Positions 47,679-55,377 of a stretch of DNA of 64,000 bases are shown here, piece by piece. Position numbers and translations under genes: made by a program. The DNA comes from Chryseobacterium phocaeense (GTDB taxonomy: Bacteria > Bacteroidota > Bacteroidia > Flavobacteriales > Weeksellaceae). Position 1 is the stretch's first letter. Each line of letters begins with the position of its first letter. The DNA is taken from positions 1 through 64,000 of the forward strand of contig NZ_LT827014.1 of the NCBI RefSeq assembly GCF_900169075.1, in the 5' to 3' direction. The notes beneath the pieces are model-generated. The model saw only the letters and a list, made by a program, of their open reading frames with translations, was not told the origin of the DNA and searched no databases.

Positions 47679-48431
47679 ATGAAACATTATCCATTCATTG
47701 TATTCTATCTTTTCTGCAACGTTTTTATTTATGCGTTTCATGGAAGTTTTTGGGTGTATCTGGTTGGGTTTCTTGCTTTTTCTGCAGTGGTGGTTTGGGG
47801 ATCTTTTGATATCGGGCTGGGTTATTTTGTCAACAGCATGATCCGCAAAAGAACGAAGATCAACGAAGTTGCCCTTACTTTTGATGACGGGCCTACCGAA
47901 TTTACACCACGGTTTTTAGACCTGCTTCAGGAACACCAGGTGAAAGCCACTTTTTTCTGCATCGGAAAACAGATTGAAAAATACCCTGAGACCTTCCAAA
48001 GAATTATCGCTGAAGGTCATACCATAGGAAATCACACCTTTTCCCATTCCAATAACACGGGATTTTTATCTGCGTCAAAAATGGTGGAAGAAATTGAAAA
48101 ATGTGATGATGTAATGGCCAAAACCGGGAACATAAAAACCGATCTTTACCGGCCTCCTTTCGGGGTAACGAATCCCAGTATTGCCAAAGCCATCAGAAGA
48201 ACTGGTAAAAAAAGCATCGGCTGGAATGTCCGTTCACTGGACACCATTACCGATGACGAAAAGAAAATTTACAACAGAATTACAAAAGGGCTGAAAAAAG
48301 GCAGCATTATCCTTCTCCACGACACGTCTGAAAAGACATATAATGTATTGGTAGATTTATTGCTATTTTTGAAGGATAAAAAATATTCGACGTTTACGAT
48401 CGATTCAATGATAAAATCAACGAAAAAATGA
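47679..48431 (+). CDS. Polysaccharide deacetylase (NodB domain)
   Basis: A 250-residue protein from the ATG giving MKHYPFIVFY. An N-terminal membrane segment (about 4-45, two hydrophobic stretches) precedes a NodB domain: ALTFDDGP (TFDDGP motif 1), IGNHTFSHSN (H-x3-H motif 2), RPPFGV (motif 3) and ILLHD (motif 5). Such enzymes remove N- or O-acetyl groups from glycans with a metal at the Asp/His triad. It overlaps the LolA gene by 4 nt (ATGA). Why a deacetylase is in a pigment operon is not clear; similar genes occur in related loci. Confidence 0.85.
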   Translation: MKHYPFIVFYLFCNVFIYAFHGSFWVYLVGFLAFSAVVVWGSFDIGLGYFVNSMIRKRTKINEVALTFDDGPTEFTPRFLDLLQEHQVKATFFCIGKQIEKYPETFQRIIAEGHTIGNHTFSHSNNTGFLSASKMVEEIEKCDDVMAKTGNIKTDLYRPPFGVTNPSIAKAIRRTGKKSIGWNVRSLDTITDDEKKIYNRITKGLKKGSIILLHDTSEKTYNVLVDLLLFLKDKKYSTFTIDSMIKSTKK

Positions 48432-49054
48432 TTAAAAATATAGCTTTCGGCGCATTTTTACTGGTTTCCGGATTCATTTCCGCTCAAATGACAGCCATGT
48501 CCGGAGCAGAAGCAAAGGCATTTGTAACCAAAGTTTCTTCTGAAACCAAAGAAATCAAAACCCTGCAAAGCGATTTTACGCAGACCAAAAAAATGGATTT
48601 CCTGGACAAAAATATTGTGACCTATGGGAAAATGTCTTTGAAATCACCCAATATGCTGAGCTGGAAATATACCAAGCCTTATCAGTACAGTATTGTTTTT
48701 AAAGACAGTAAAATTTACATTAACGATCAGGGAAAAAAATCATCTGTAGATGCCAAAAGCAAAACATTTGAGAAGATCAATAAACTGATCGTGGGAAGCT
48801 CAAACGGAAAAATGTTCAATGATCCGGAGTTTAGCGTTTCTTATTATAAAAACGGGAATTTTAATGTAGCTAAATTCACTCCCAAATCTTCACAGTTACT
48901 GAAATACATCAAACAGATCGAGTTACATTTCCCTAAAAACCAATCCACGGTTTCGCAGGTGAATATGACGGAAGCCTCCGGTGATACTACCAATATTCTT
49001 TTCAAAAATACCAGGATCAATGCCACGATTGCTGCTTCGGAGTTTAGCCTGTAG
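48428..49054 (+). CDS. LolA-like outer-membrane lipoprotein carrier
   Basis: A 208-residue periplasmic protein. The signal peptide (about 1-20, SGFISAQ) is followed by a LolA-like body: KTLQSDFTQTKKMDFLDKNIVTYGKM, SPNMLSWKYTKPYQYSIVFKD and a C-terminal antiparallel sheet. LolA-like proteins in aryl-polyene/flexirubin loci are thought to ferry lipidic products across the periplasm. The next gene overlaps it by 35 bp. Confidence 0.85.
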   Translation: MIKNIAFGAFLLVSGFISAQMTAMSGAEAKAFVTKVSSETKEIKTLQSDFTQTKKMDFLDKNIVTYGKMSLKSPNMLSWKYTKPYQYSIVFKDSKIYINDQGKKSSVDAKSKTFEKINKLIVGSSNGKMFNDPEFSVSYYKNGNFNVAKFTPKSSQLLKYIKQIELHFPKNQSTVSQVNMTEASGDTTNILFKNTRINATIAASEFSL

Positions 49055-49658
49055 CCTGGTTTTCCTTGCTGTTTCCTGTAAAACGTATCAGCTTACAGAG
49101 GCAAAGCCGGTTCAGACTTCTGAAAAAACGGTTGAAAATTTATATTTTTCTTCCGGTGAAGATTATGTGTATAAATGCCAGATGGATATTTATAAAAATC
49201 ACGTAAGTGGTATTCTCATCATCAAAAAACTGAACGAAACCACACACCGTGTGGCCATGACCTCAGATTTTGGAAATAAACTGATAGATTTTGAGATTTC
49301 GGAAAATGATTTTAAACTGAACTATGTACTTCCGGATCTGGATAAAAAAATTGTCATCAATTTCCTGAAAAACGATTTTCAGCAGCTGCTTAAAAGAAAA
49401 TATCCCGTGAATGAATCTTTTGAAAATGATCAGGCTAAAATTTATCTGTCAAAAGCCGATAACAAAGCATACTACCTGTTTTTCAATAAAGAAAACGGAC
49501 TGCTGAAGGAGATCATTTATACCAAAAACAATAAGGCAAAAATTGATTTTACTTTTGAGGCAAAAAAACATATCTTCGCGGATAGTTTGAACCTTCAGCA
49601 CAAGGATTTCAAAATCAATATAAAACTATTTCAGATAACCGAAACCGAAGAAAAATAA
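49020..49658 (+). CDS. Lipoprotein of pigment locus
   Basis: A 212-residue protein from the ATG giving MPRLLLRSLA, chosen because it puts a lipobox FLAVSC (Cys about residue 20) at the end of a clear signal sequence; a longer frame exists. It overlaps the end of lolA by 35 bp. The body is beta-rich, with repeated KKL/NLYFSSGEDYVYKCQMDIYKN style strands. I do not recognise it. A LolB-like acceptor role next to LolA is a possibility only. Confidence 0.6.
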   Translation: MPRLLLRSLACSLVFLAVSCKTYQLTEAKPVQTSEKTVENLYFSSGEDYVYKCQMDIYKNHVSGILIIKKLNETTHRVAMTSDFGNKLIDFEISENDFKLNYVLPDLDKKIVINFLKNDFQQLLKRKYPVNESFENDQAKIYLSKADNKAYYLFFNKENGLLKEIIYTKNNKAKIDFTFEAKKHIFADSLNLQHKDFKINIKLFQITETEEK

Positions 49659-49659
49659 C

Positions 49660-50262
49660 ATGAAAAAAATTCTGTTTTTACTCACAGCCCTGATCTCAGG
49701 CTTTGCATTTTCACAGGTAACATTTACCCCGGGAATAAGAGCCGGAGCCAATTTTTCTCACTTTTCAAACAGTGAAGATTTCAATTATTACTATTACAAC
49801 GAGTTTCCCAACGCTCAGCAGCCATATATGGACTACAAAACCAAAACAGATTTTTATATCGGTTTTCTTGGGAATATCCGTCTGGCGAAATTTTATGCTT
49901 TGCAGCCGGAGATCAATTATTCCAGACAGGGAGCGAAAATACATACGAATGTGAACAACTGGGACGGGAGAACTCTTTCGGTGTCTTACCTGGGAATGCA
50001 ACTGATTAATAAATTCTATTTCAATAAGTTCAACGTACATGCAGGACCTACTCTGGAATTTGTAGTAGAGAAAAAGAATTTTGATCCTGAAAATGAAATT
50101 GACCTGGGAATTACAGTCGGCTTAGGTTATGACATTACCCCGAATTTCGGAATTGAAGCCCGTGTAAAGAAAGGCTTTATCCCTGTGGACAGCTACAACA
50201 GCAACCATTCCAATGTGGTTTTCCAGACGGGACTTTATTATACATTTAACATGAAAAAATAA
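49660..50262 (+). CDS. PorT-like outer-membrane beta-barrel protein
   Basis: A 200-residue small barrel. The signal peptide (about 1-19, GFAFSQ) is followed by alternating amphipathic strands (TPGIRAGANFSHF, YALQPEINYSRQGAKI, FNVHAGPTLEFVVE, ITVGLGYDITPNFGIEARVKKGF, QTGLYYTFNMKK), and a terminal aromatic strand. This is the PorT/OmpW-like family common in Bacteroidetes. It starts 1 nt after the lipoprotein stop, so it is co-transcribed. Role: probably outer-membrane component of pigment delivery; not proven. Confidence 0.72.
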   Translation: MKKILFLLTALISGFAFSQVTFTPGIRAGANFSHFSNSEDFNYYYYNEFPNAQQPYMDYKTKTDFYIGFLGNIRLAKFYALQPEINYSRQGAKIHTNVNNWDGRTLSVSYLGMQLINKFYFNKFNVHAGPTLEFVVEKKNFDPENEIDLGITVGLGYDITPNFGIEARVKKGFIPVDSYNSNHSNVVFQTGLYYTFNMKK

Positions 50263-50266
50263 GATC

Positions 50267-50638
50267 ATGCAGACCATCCTTACAGACTTTTACACCTTAC
50301 AATCATACGACAAAGCAGAAAACGGAAGTTATACCACCTATATCCATCTGAATAAAGATCATGATATTTTTAAAGGTCATTTTCCGGGAAATCCGGTAAC
50401 GCCAGGCGTTTGTATGATGCAGATTGTAAAAGAACTGACGGAAGAAATCACGGCATCAAAATTATTTTTAAAAACCGCCTCGAACGTAAAGTTCATGGCC
50501 ATTATCAACCCGTTTGAGACCCCGGACCTGAAACTTCAGCTGGATATTACAGAAGATGAAGAAGGTGTTAAAGTAAAAAATACAACCTCTTTTGGCGAGA
50601 CTATTGCATTGAAAATGTCGGTAAGCTATAAAAAATAA
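50267..50638 (+). CDS. FabZ-like 3-hydroxyacyl-ACP dehydratase
   Basis: A 123-residue hotdog protein. The catalytic segment FKGHFPGNPVTPGVCMMQ contains the FabZ His (GHFPG) and the helix where FabZ carries Glu; here the following residues are QIVKELTEE. It probably dehydrates the 3-hydroxyacyl intermediates in each polyene cycle. It starts 4 nt after the barrel gene and is followed 4 nt later by a small exported gene. Third dehydratase-like gene of the locus. Confidence 0.82.
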   Translation: MQTILTDFYTLQSYDKAENGSYTTYIHLNKDHDIFKGHFPGNPVTPGVCMMQIVKELTEEITASKLFLKTASNVKFMAIINPFETPDLKLQLDITEDEEGVKVKNTTSFGETIALKMSVSYKK

Positions 50639-50642
50639 CATC

Positions 50643-51119
50643 ATGAAACTTTTATTTGCCTTCATTACAGCCATTGTCTTTTTCTTCCAGTCCAATATGG
50701 AAGCGTTGAGAAACAGCTATGCAAAAGCGAATCTTTCCAATGCCAACACGGAAGCGTTCATTAATCTTGCGGAAGATCAGTCCGGTAATGATGCTGTAAC
50801 CAACGGATACAAGGCCGCGGCAGACATCATGCGCGCCAAGATTGCTAAAAAAGACAGAAAAGCGATGGTAAAAACAGGGGCTACTGCTCTTGAAAGCATT
50901 ATCAAAAGTAATCCCAACAATATTGAACTGCGCCTGATCAGATTAAGCGTTCAGGAAAATATTCCAAAAATTGTTGGGTACAGAGGCAGCATTAAGGATG
51001 ATAAAACTTTTCTGATCAATAACTACAGCAAGCAGAATTCAGCATTGAAAAGCTATGTAAAAAAATTTGCCATGCAGTCCAAATCATTTACAGAGGCAGA
51101 AAAAGCCACTTTAAAATAA
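50643..51119 (+). CDS. Conserved exported hypothetical protein
   Basis: A 158-residue protein with a hydrophobic N-terminus (KLLFAFITAIVFFFQ), so it is exported or anchored. The rest is helical with short repeats (SNANTEAFINLAEDQSG, KAAADIMRAKIAKKDRK, LRLIRLSVQENIPKIVGYRG). It is not recognised. Position between the FabZ-like and GT2 genes, 4-nt gaps on each side, ties it to the pigment operon. Confidence 0.62.
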   Translation: MKLLFAFITAIVFFFQSNMEALRNSYAKANLSNANTEAFINLAEDQSGNDAVTNGYKAAADIMRAKIAKKDRKAMVKTGATALESIIKSNPNNIELRLIRLSVQENIPKIVGYRGSIKDDKTFLINNYSKQNSALKSYVKKFAMQSKSFTEAEKATLK

Positions 51120-51123
51120 AACA

Positions 51124-52296
51124 ATGACCCTTCCTGAAGTACAAAATGCAATTTCTGAAAAGAAAATCTGCATTTTAATACCTACTTACAACAATGAAAA
51201 AACTCTGAGAAGAGTGATAGACGGTGTGCTGGATTACACCGGAAACATTATTGCGGTGAATGACGGCTCTACGGATTCTACTGCTCAGATTTTATCAGAA
51301 TATCCGGAGATCACCGTGATCTCGCTCCCTGAAAACAAAGGGAAGGGAAATGCACTGAAAGTTGGATTCAGAAAGGCAAAAAAAGCAGGCTATCACCACG
51401 CCATCACCATTGATTCGGATGGGCAGCATTATCCGGATGATATTCCGGTGTTTGTAGAAGCCCTTCTTCTGGAAAAGGAGGATGTTCTTTTGATTGGAAA
51501 CCGGAATATGTCTCAGGATGGAATTCCTAAAAAGAGCAGCTTCGGGAACAGGTTTTCCAACTTCTGGTTTTGGTTTGAAACCGGAATCAAGCTTGAAGAC
51601 ACCCAATCAGGCTACCGGCTCTATCCACTGTTGAAAATTCCGAAGAAATATTTCACTCCTAAGTTTGAATTCGAGATCGAAATCATTGTACGTACCGCAT
51701 GGAGGCATGTACCGGTGAAGAATGTGCCCATAAAGGTTTTATATGATCCTGCGGAAAGGGTTTCCCACTTCAGACCATTTAAAGATTTCACGAGGATCAG
51801 CATTCTGAATACCATTCTTGTTACCATCACCCTGCTTTACATTATTCCGCGAAACTTCGTGAATAATTTCAAAAAAAAAAGCTTTAAAAGATTCATAAAG
51901 GAAGATGTCCTTGAAAGTGACGGCAGCAACCGGACGAAAGCGTTTTCAATAGCGCTGGGGGTATTTATTGGGTTTTCTCCTTTTTGGGGCTTCCATACGT
52001 TACTTGTGATCTCCCTGTCAGTTCTTTTTAAGCTGAATAAAGTCCTGGCGTTTGTGGCATCCAACGTGAGCCTTCCGCCTTTTATTCCTTTCATTATTGC
52101 CGCTTCTTTATTCCTTGGTTCTCCTTTTGTACATGGCGACAGCAATATCATGAGCAGCGAACTGAATTTTGAACTGATCAAGAATAATCTGCTTCAGTAT
52201 GTCATCGGAAGTACAATTTTAGCGACCACAATGTCTGCCATTTCCGGCATAGTCTCATTTCTTTTTCTGAATAAGCTGAATCCTGAAAATAACTAA
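51124..52296 (+). CDS. Family 2 glycosyltransferase with DUF2062 C-terminus
   Basis: A 390-residue protein: GT2 domain (about 15-230) with CILIPTYNNEKTLRR, VNDGSTDS, DSDGQHYPDD (DxD) and GNRNMSQDG, then a DUF2062 membrane domain (about 280-385; GVFIGFSPFWGFHTLL, SNVSLPPFIPFIIAASL). This fusion occurs in aryl-polyene/flexirubin loci. The substrate is unknown; glycosylation of a lipid carrier or of a pigment precursor would fit. It is the last gene of the long operon. Confidence 0.85.
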   Translation: MTLPEVQNAISEKKICILIPTYNNEKTLRRVIDGVLDYTGNIIAVNDGSTDSTAQILSEYPEITVISLPENKGKGNALKVGFRKAKKAGYHHAITIDSDGQHYPDDIPVFVEALLLEKEDVLLIGNRNMSQDGIPKKSSFGNRFSNFWFWFETGIKLEDTQSGYRLYPLLKIPKKYFTPKFEFEIEIIVRTAWRHVPVKNVPIKVLYDPAERVSHFRPFKDFTRISILNTILVTITLLYIIPRNFVNNFKKKSFKRFIKEDVLESDGSNRTKAFSIALGVFIGFSPFWGFHTLLVISLSVLFKLNKVLAFVASNVSLPPFIPFIIAASLFLGSPFVHGDSNIMSSELNFELIKNNLLQYVIGSTILATTMSAISGIVSFLFLNKLNPENN

Positions 52297-52352
52297 AGAG
52301 ATGTGGCATCCTGATCTTCAACTATTTTTTTCAACTGTTGTACTTCAAAAAT

Positions 52353-52381
52353 AAAAAGCCCCGAAGCCTTCGCCCCGGGAC
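52353..52381 (-). terminator. Terminator of the first M36 peptidase gene
   Basis: The minus strand folds into a 10-bp stem (GTCCCGGGGC / GCTTCGGGGC, three G-U pairs) with a GAAG loop, then five T. A near copy follows the second M36 gene. Confidence 0.85.
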
Positions 52382-52409
52382 TTAATGGTATGAAAATTAT
52401 TCTACTTTT

Positions 52410-55055
52410 TTATTTTGAAACGATGATTTTCTGGCTGTAATTAATAGTATTACCGGTAATTTTCACCATGTATGCTCCATTCAGCAGGGTATTAACATTA
52501 ACGGTAGTCTGTTTGTTAAGGTTAATTCTTTCGGTAGAAACAAGTTTTCCGGTAAAATCATAAATAGAAACCGTTGTAATTCCTGAAAGATCCATTCCTG
52601 AAGGCGTTTTTATGGTAAACTTATCTGTCACCGGATTTGGATAGATTGAAATATTTTCTGAAGGTTTATCATTCTCTGTTATTACGCTCTTGCCGGCTGT
52701 ATTACATTCTGCCGGAACCGTAAAGTCTTCTACCTGATCATCCAAGGAATTGTCTGTGCCAAATCCTGGTGATTTCAGTAATCCAGGCTTTGCATTAACT
52801 CCTAAACCTCTTTTAGCGAATGTATTCCAGATCATACATTTATCTACACCTCCGGTCTTTGCCTTATCAGCAGCCAGAATAGCATCTCTTCCCTGTATAA
52901 AATTAGGATTGCATGGTTGCAGCTTCAAGGCATCCACCACCAGCTGCAGAACTCTTGAACTTCCACTGTTAGCATCTGCCAGCACATCACTATTATAACC
53001 GTATTTTTCTACATACTTCCAGTTAAGATCCCAAAGCATGGTCGCCCAAACGAATCCTATGCTGTGTACATCTGCTTTGTTAGTAGTCATACCAAAAGAT
53101 GAACTACTGATCTTCATCCCGTTAGTTTTTCCGTAGGTAAAATTATTAACTGTAAAATCAGGTGAATATTTTGCCGGTCTGATACCTATTCCATCGATTG
53201 GTTGATCGGATGCAAAAGTACCCATCCCTCTAGGCACGGAAGCATTATCCCCTGGTCTGTTTGTAAGCATTAAAGCAAAAAAATCAGACCATCCTTCTCC
53301 CATCTGCTCGTTGGATGTTGCCGGATTCATGCAGTTGCTTCCTTTACCTGTCATACGATTGCTGATACCATGTCCGTATTCATGAACAATAATACCATTG
53401 TCTAAACTTGTGTCTTTATAGATATAGTTCGGCTTGTCATATTTTAATGTTGAATTAATTACGGCACCATTGCTTATTTCATTAACGAGGAATGCACCTT
53501 CTGAGTTCTCAATTAAAACAGCCGGGATATTAATAGAAGTATCTGCTCCACCCATCATTCCAAAACCGACAGATGCAGGAGTATTGTAAATAACAGCTCC
53601 TACCGCTCCTTTTAACTGAGCATTTTTAACCTTGACAGTATAACTACATCCCCCCCTTTCTATTAAGGCAATTTTATTTTTAAGATCCTGAGAAATAGCA
53701 GTACAGCCATCAGCCGGGGTTACAACAGCCATGTTACCTGTTTTTGGTGCATTACCTTCCAGTTTATACCCAAAAAGGGCAGTTTTACCGGCCGGAGTTC
53801 TTCCGGTATATCCGGATGGCGAATTGTAGAAGAGCAACTGCATATTGCCGGGTTCCCAAAGAAACATCTGCATTCTTGGCGCAGATCCATCAGATGGTGA
53901 TGTAAAGTCGGCATTACCATATCCCTTTCCCTCCCTTGCCTCCGCAAGTACAGCATCATTTCCACTCCCCCCTTTTCCAAAATTATTTTTCTGAAAATTT
54001 CTGGCAGTCTCTGTAAACCCAAACTTATAAAATATATCATGCACTTTATTATTAGCATAAAATAAATTGGTCACAGCGGCAGAAGTATAATTTCCTACGG
54101 TCAGGCTTACATCCATTGGGAAATCAAATGCCCTTGCCGCTCCTCCATCCGGAGAAAACTGAACGGTATTGTTCCCGATTTCGTCTGTATACGCAAACAC
54201 GTTATTTCCCCTTGTATTGGTATACCTGGTAGTTCCATCATAATGCCATCCTTCAGGAGAAGCTGTCAGATCCCAGGGATTACTAATCAAAGTTCTGGAT
54301 CCAAAAGTAGGGCCCTCCACCGGAAAGGCAAGGACATTATAAGAAGCATCATCCGGTGCAGCAAGCACAAAATTCTTATTCTTCTGATTTTCCGCCAAAG
54401 GAGAAGGATAAATATTCTTAGATTCTGAAGGATGCTCAGCGTGAGAATGGCCATAAGCGTCAGGATGGAAGTTGCAGGAAAGTGTTAGGTTTTCCTGATA
54501 AAGCACGGAGCCGTCATCTGTACTGATAATCATCCCCCATAGCTTTCCCGTTTCTTTTTCTTCCATATTGAAGTGATATCCCAGGATCAATTCACCGTCT
54601 TTTGCGAAATACACCAGATCAGTTTTCACAGGTTCCTGTTTTCCTTCACTGTTTTTAGATGTGCTAAGTCCGTTAAATTTCCGGACAACATCCTCTACCA
54701 GCTTGTCCTTGTCGTTATTCATTACCCCTCTTATTTTTGAAGGATAGGTTTTAATAAAGGTATCTGCAAAGTTCAGAACCTTATTTTCCCTGATGAGTAC
54801 ATTGGCTGAGCTACCAAACACGGGAATCCCATTGATAGTCTGCTGAATTCCAACAACGTCTCCTTTTAAGCTTTCTGAAGGATCAACATTGATCACTGAA
54901 AATGCTTTGAGTTCTTCATTCACTCTTTCAAGAGCTCCTTTTTCAGAATTAAAATAGGCTCTGATAACCTGCTCGTACTTTTGCGCCGAAATCATTCCAA
55001 AACCTGAAACTGAGCACAGCATTAAAAGTTTAACTGAAAGTTTAATTTTTCTCAT
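52410..55055 (-). CDS. M36-family (fungalysin) T9SS-exported metallopeptidase, copy 1
   Basis: An 881-residue secreted zinc protease. A signal peptide (about 1-25, GMISAQ) is followed by an FTP propeptide (about 30-190), the M36 catalytic domain with the HEYGH zinc motif (about 556) interrupted by a PA-like insert (about 450-530, RGGCSYTVKVKNAQLKG) and a C-terminal T9SS sorting domain (last 80 residues, ISIYPNPV...). It is expected to be exported to the cell surface or medium and degrade proteins. A paralog lies 322 nt upstream. It lies convergent to the long pigment operon. Confidence 0.94.
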   Translation of the reverse strand: MRKIKLSVKLLMLCSVSGFGMISAQKYEQVIRAYFNSEKGALERVNEELKAFSVINVDPSESLKGDVVGIQQTINGIPVFGSSANVLIRENKVLNFADTFIKTYPSKIRGVMNNDKDKLVEDVVRKFNGLSTSKNSEGKQEPVKTDLVYFAKDGELILGYHFNMEEKETGKLWGMIISTDDGSVLYQENLTLSCNFHPDAYGHSHAEHPSESKNIYPSPLAENQKNKNFVLAAPDDASYNVLAFPVEGPTFGSRTLISNPWDLTASPEGWHYDGTTRYTNTRGNNVFAYTDEIGNNTVQFSPDGGAARAFDFPMDVSLTVGNYTSAAVTNLFYANNKVHDIFYKFGFTETARNFQKNNFGKGGSGNDAVLAEAREGKGYGNADFTSPSDGSAPRMQMFLWEPGNMQLLFYNSPSGYTGRTPAGKTALFGYKLEGNAPKTGNMAVVTPADGCTAISQDLKNKIALIERGGCSYTVKVKNAQLKGAVGAVIYNTPASVGFGMMGGADTSINIPAVLIENSEGAFLVNEISNGAVINSTLKYDKPNYIYKDTSLDNGIIVHEYGHGISNRMTGKGSNCMNPATSNEQMGEGWSDFFALMLTNRPGDNASVPRGMGTFASDQPIDGIGIRPAKYSPDFTVNNFTYGKTNGMKISSSSFGMTTNKADVHSIGFVWATMLWDLNWKYVEKYGYNSDVLADANSGSSRVLQLVVDALKLQPCNPNFIQGRDAILAADKAKTGGVDKCMIWNTFAKRGLGVNAKPGLLKSPGFGTDNSLDDQVEDFTVPAECNTAGKSVITENDKPSENISIYPNPVTDKFTIKTPSGMDLSGITTVSIYDFTGKLVSTERINLNKQTTVNVNTLLNGAYMVKITGNTINYSQKIIVSK

Positions 55056-55321
55056 AATTCGATTTTTTTAATCGGATGAAAAGTAAATCAACACAATAAA
55101 AAATCATAAAAAAAAGGAACAAAAATCAAATAGTATTCAAAAAATAGGCATTTTAAATAAAAACAAATCAAATATTTAATTAAAAAAAGGCAAATTCTAA
55201 TTTTTATAAACTTATGAAAAATGAAATATAATTAGAAAATAAACAAATTAGCAGCAAATTAAACTTTTGTTTAGTATTCGTTCAGGCCATAAACTTTGCT
55301 GTAAATTAATCAGGTAGAAAT

Positions 55322-55350
55322 AAAAAGCCCCGAGGCCTTGGCTCCGGGAC
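55322..55350 (-). terminator. Terminator of the second M36 peptidase gene
   Basis: The minus strand has GTCCCGGAGC / GCCTCGGGGC with a CAAG loop and one mismatch, then five T. Sequence and position copy the terminator of the first M36 gene, as expected for a duplication that included the 3' flank. The 55056-55321 gap is AT-rich without a gene. Confidence 0.82.
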
Positions 55351-55377
55351 TTAATGGTATGAAATTATTCTACTTTT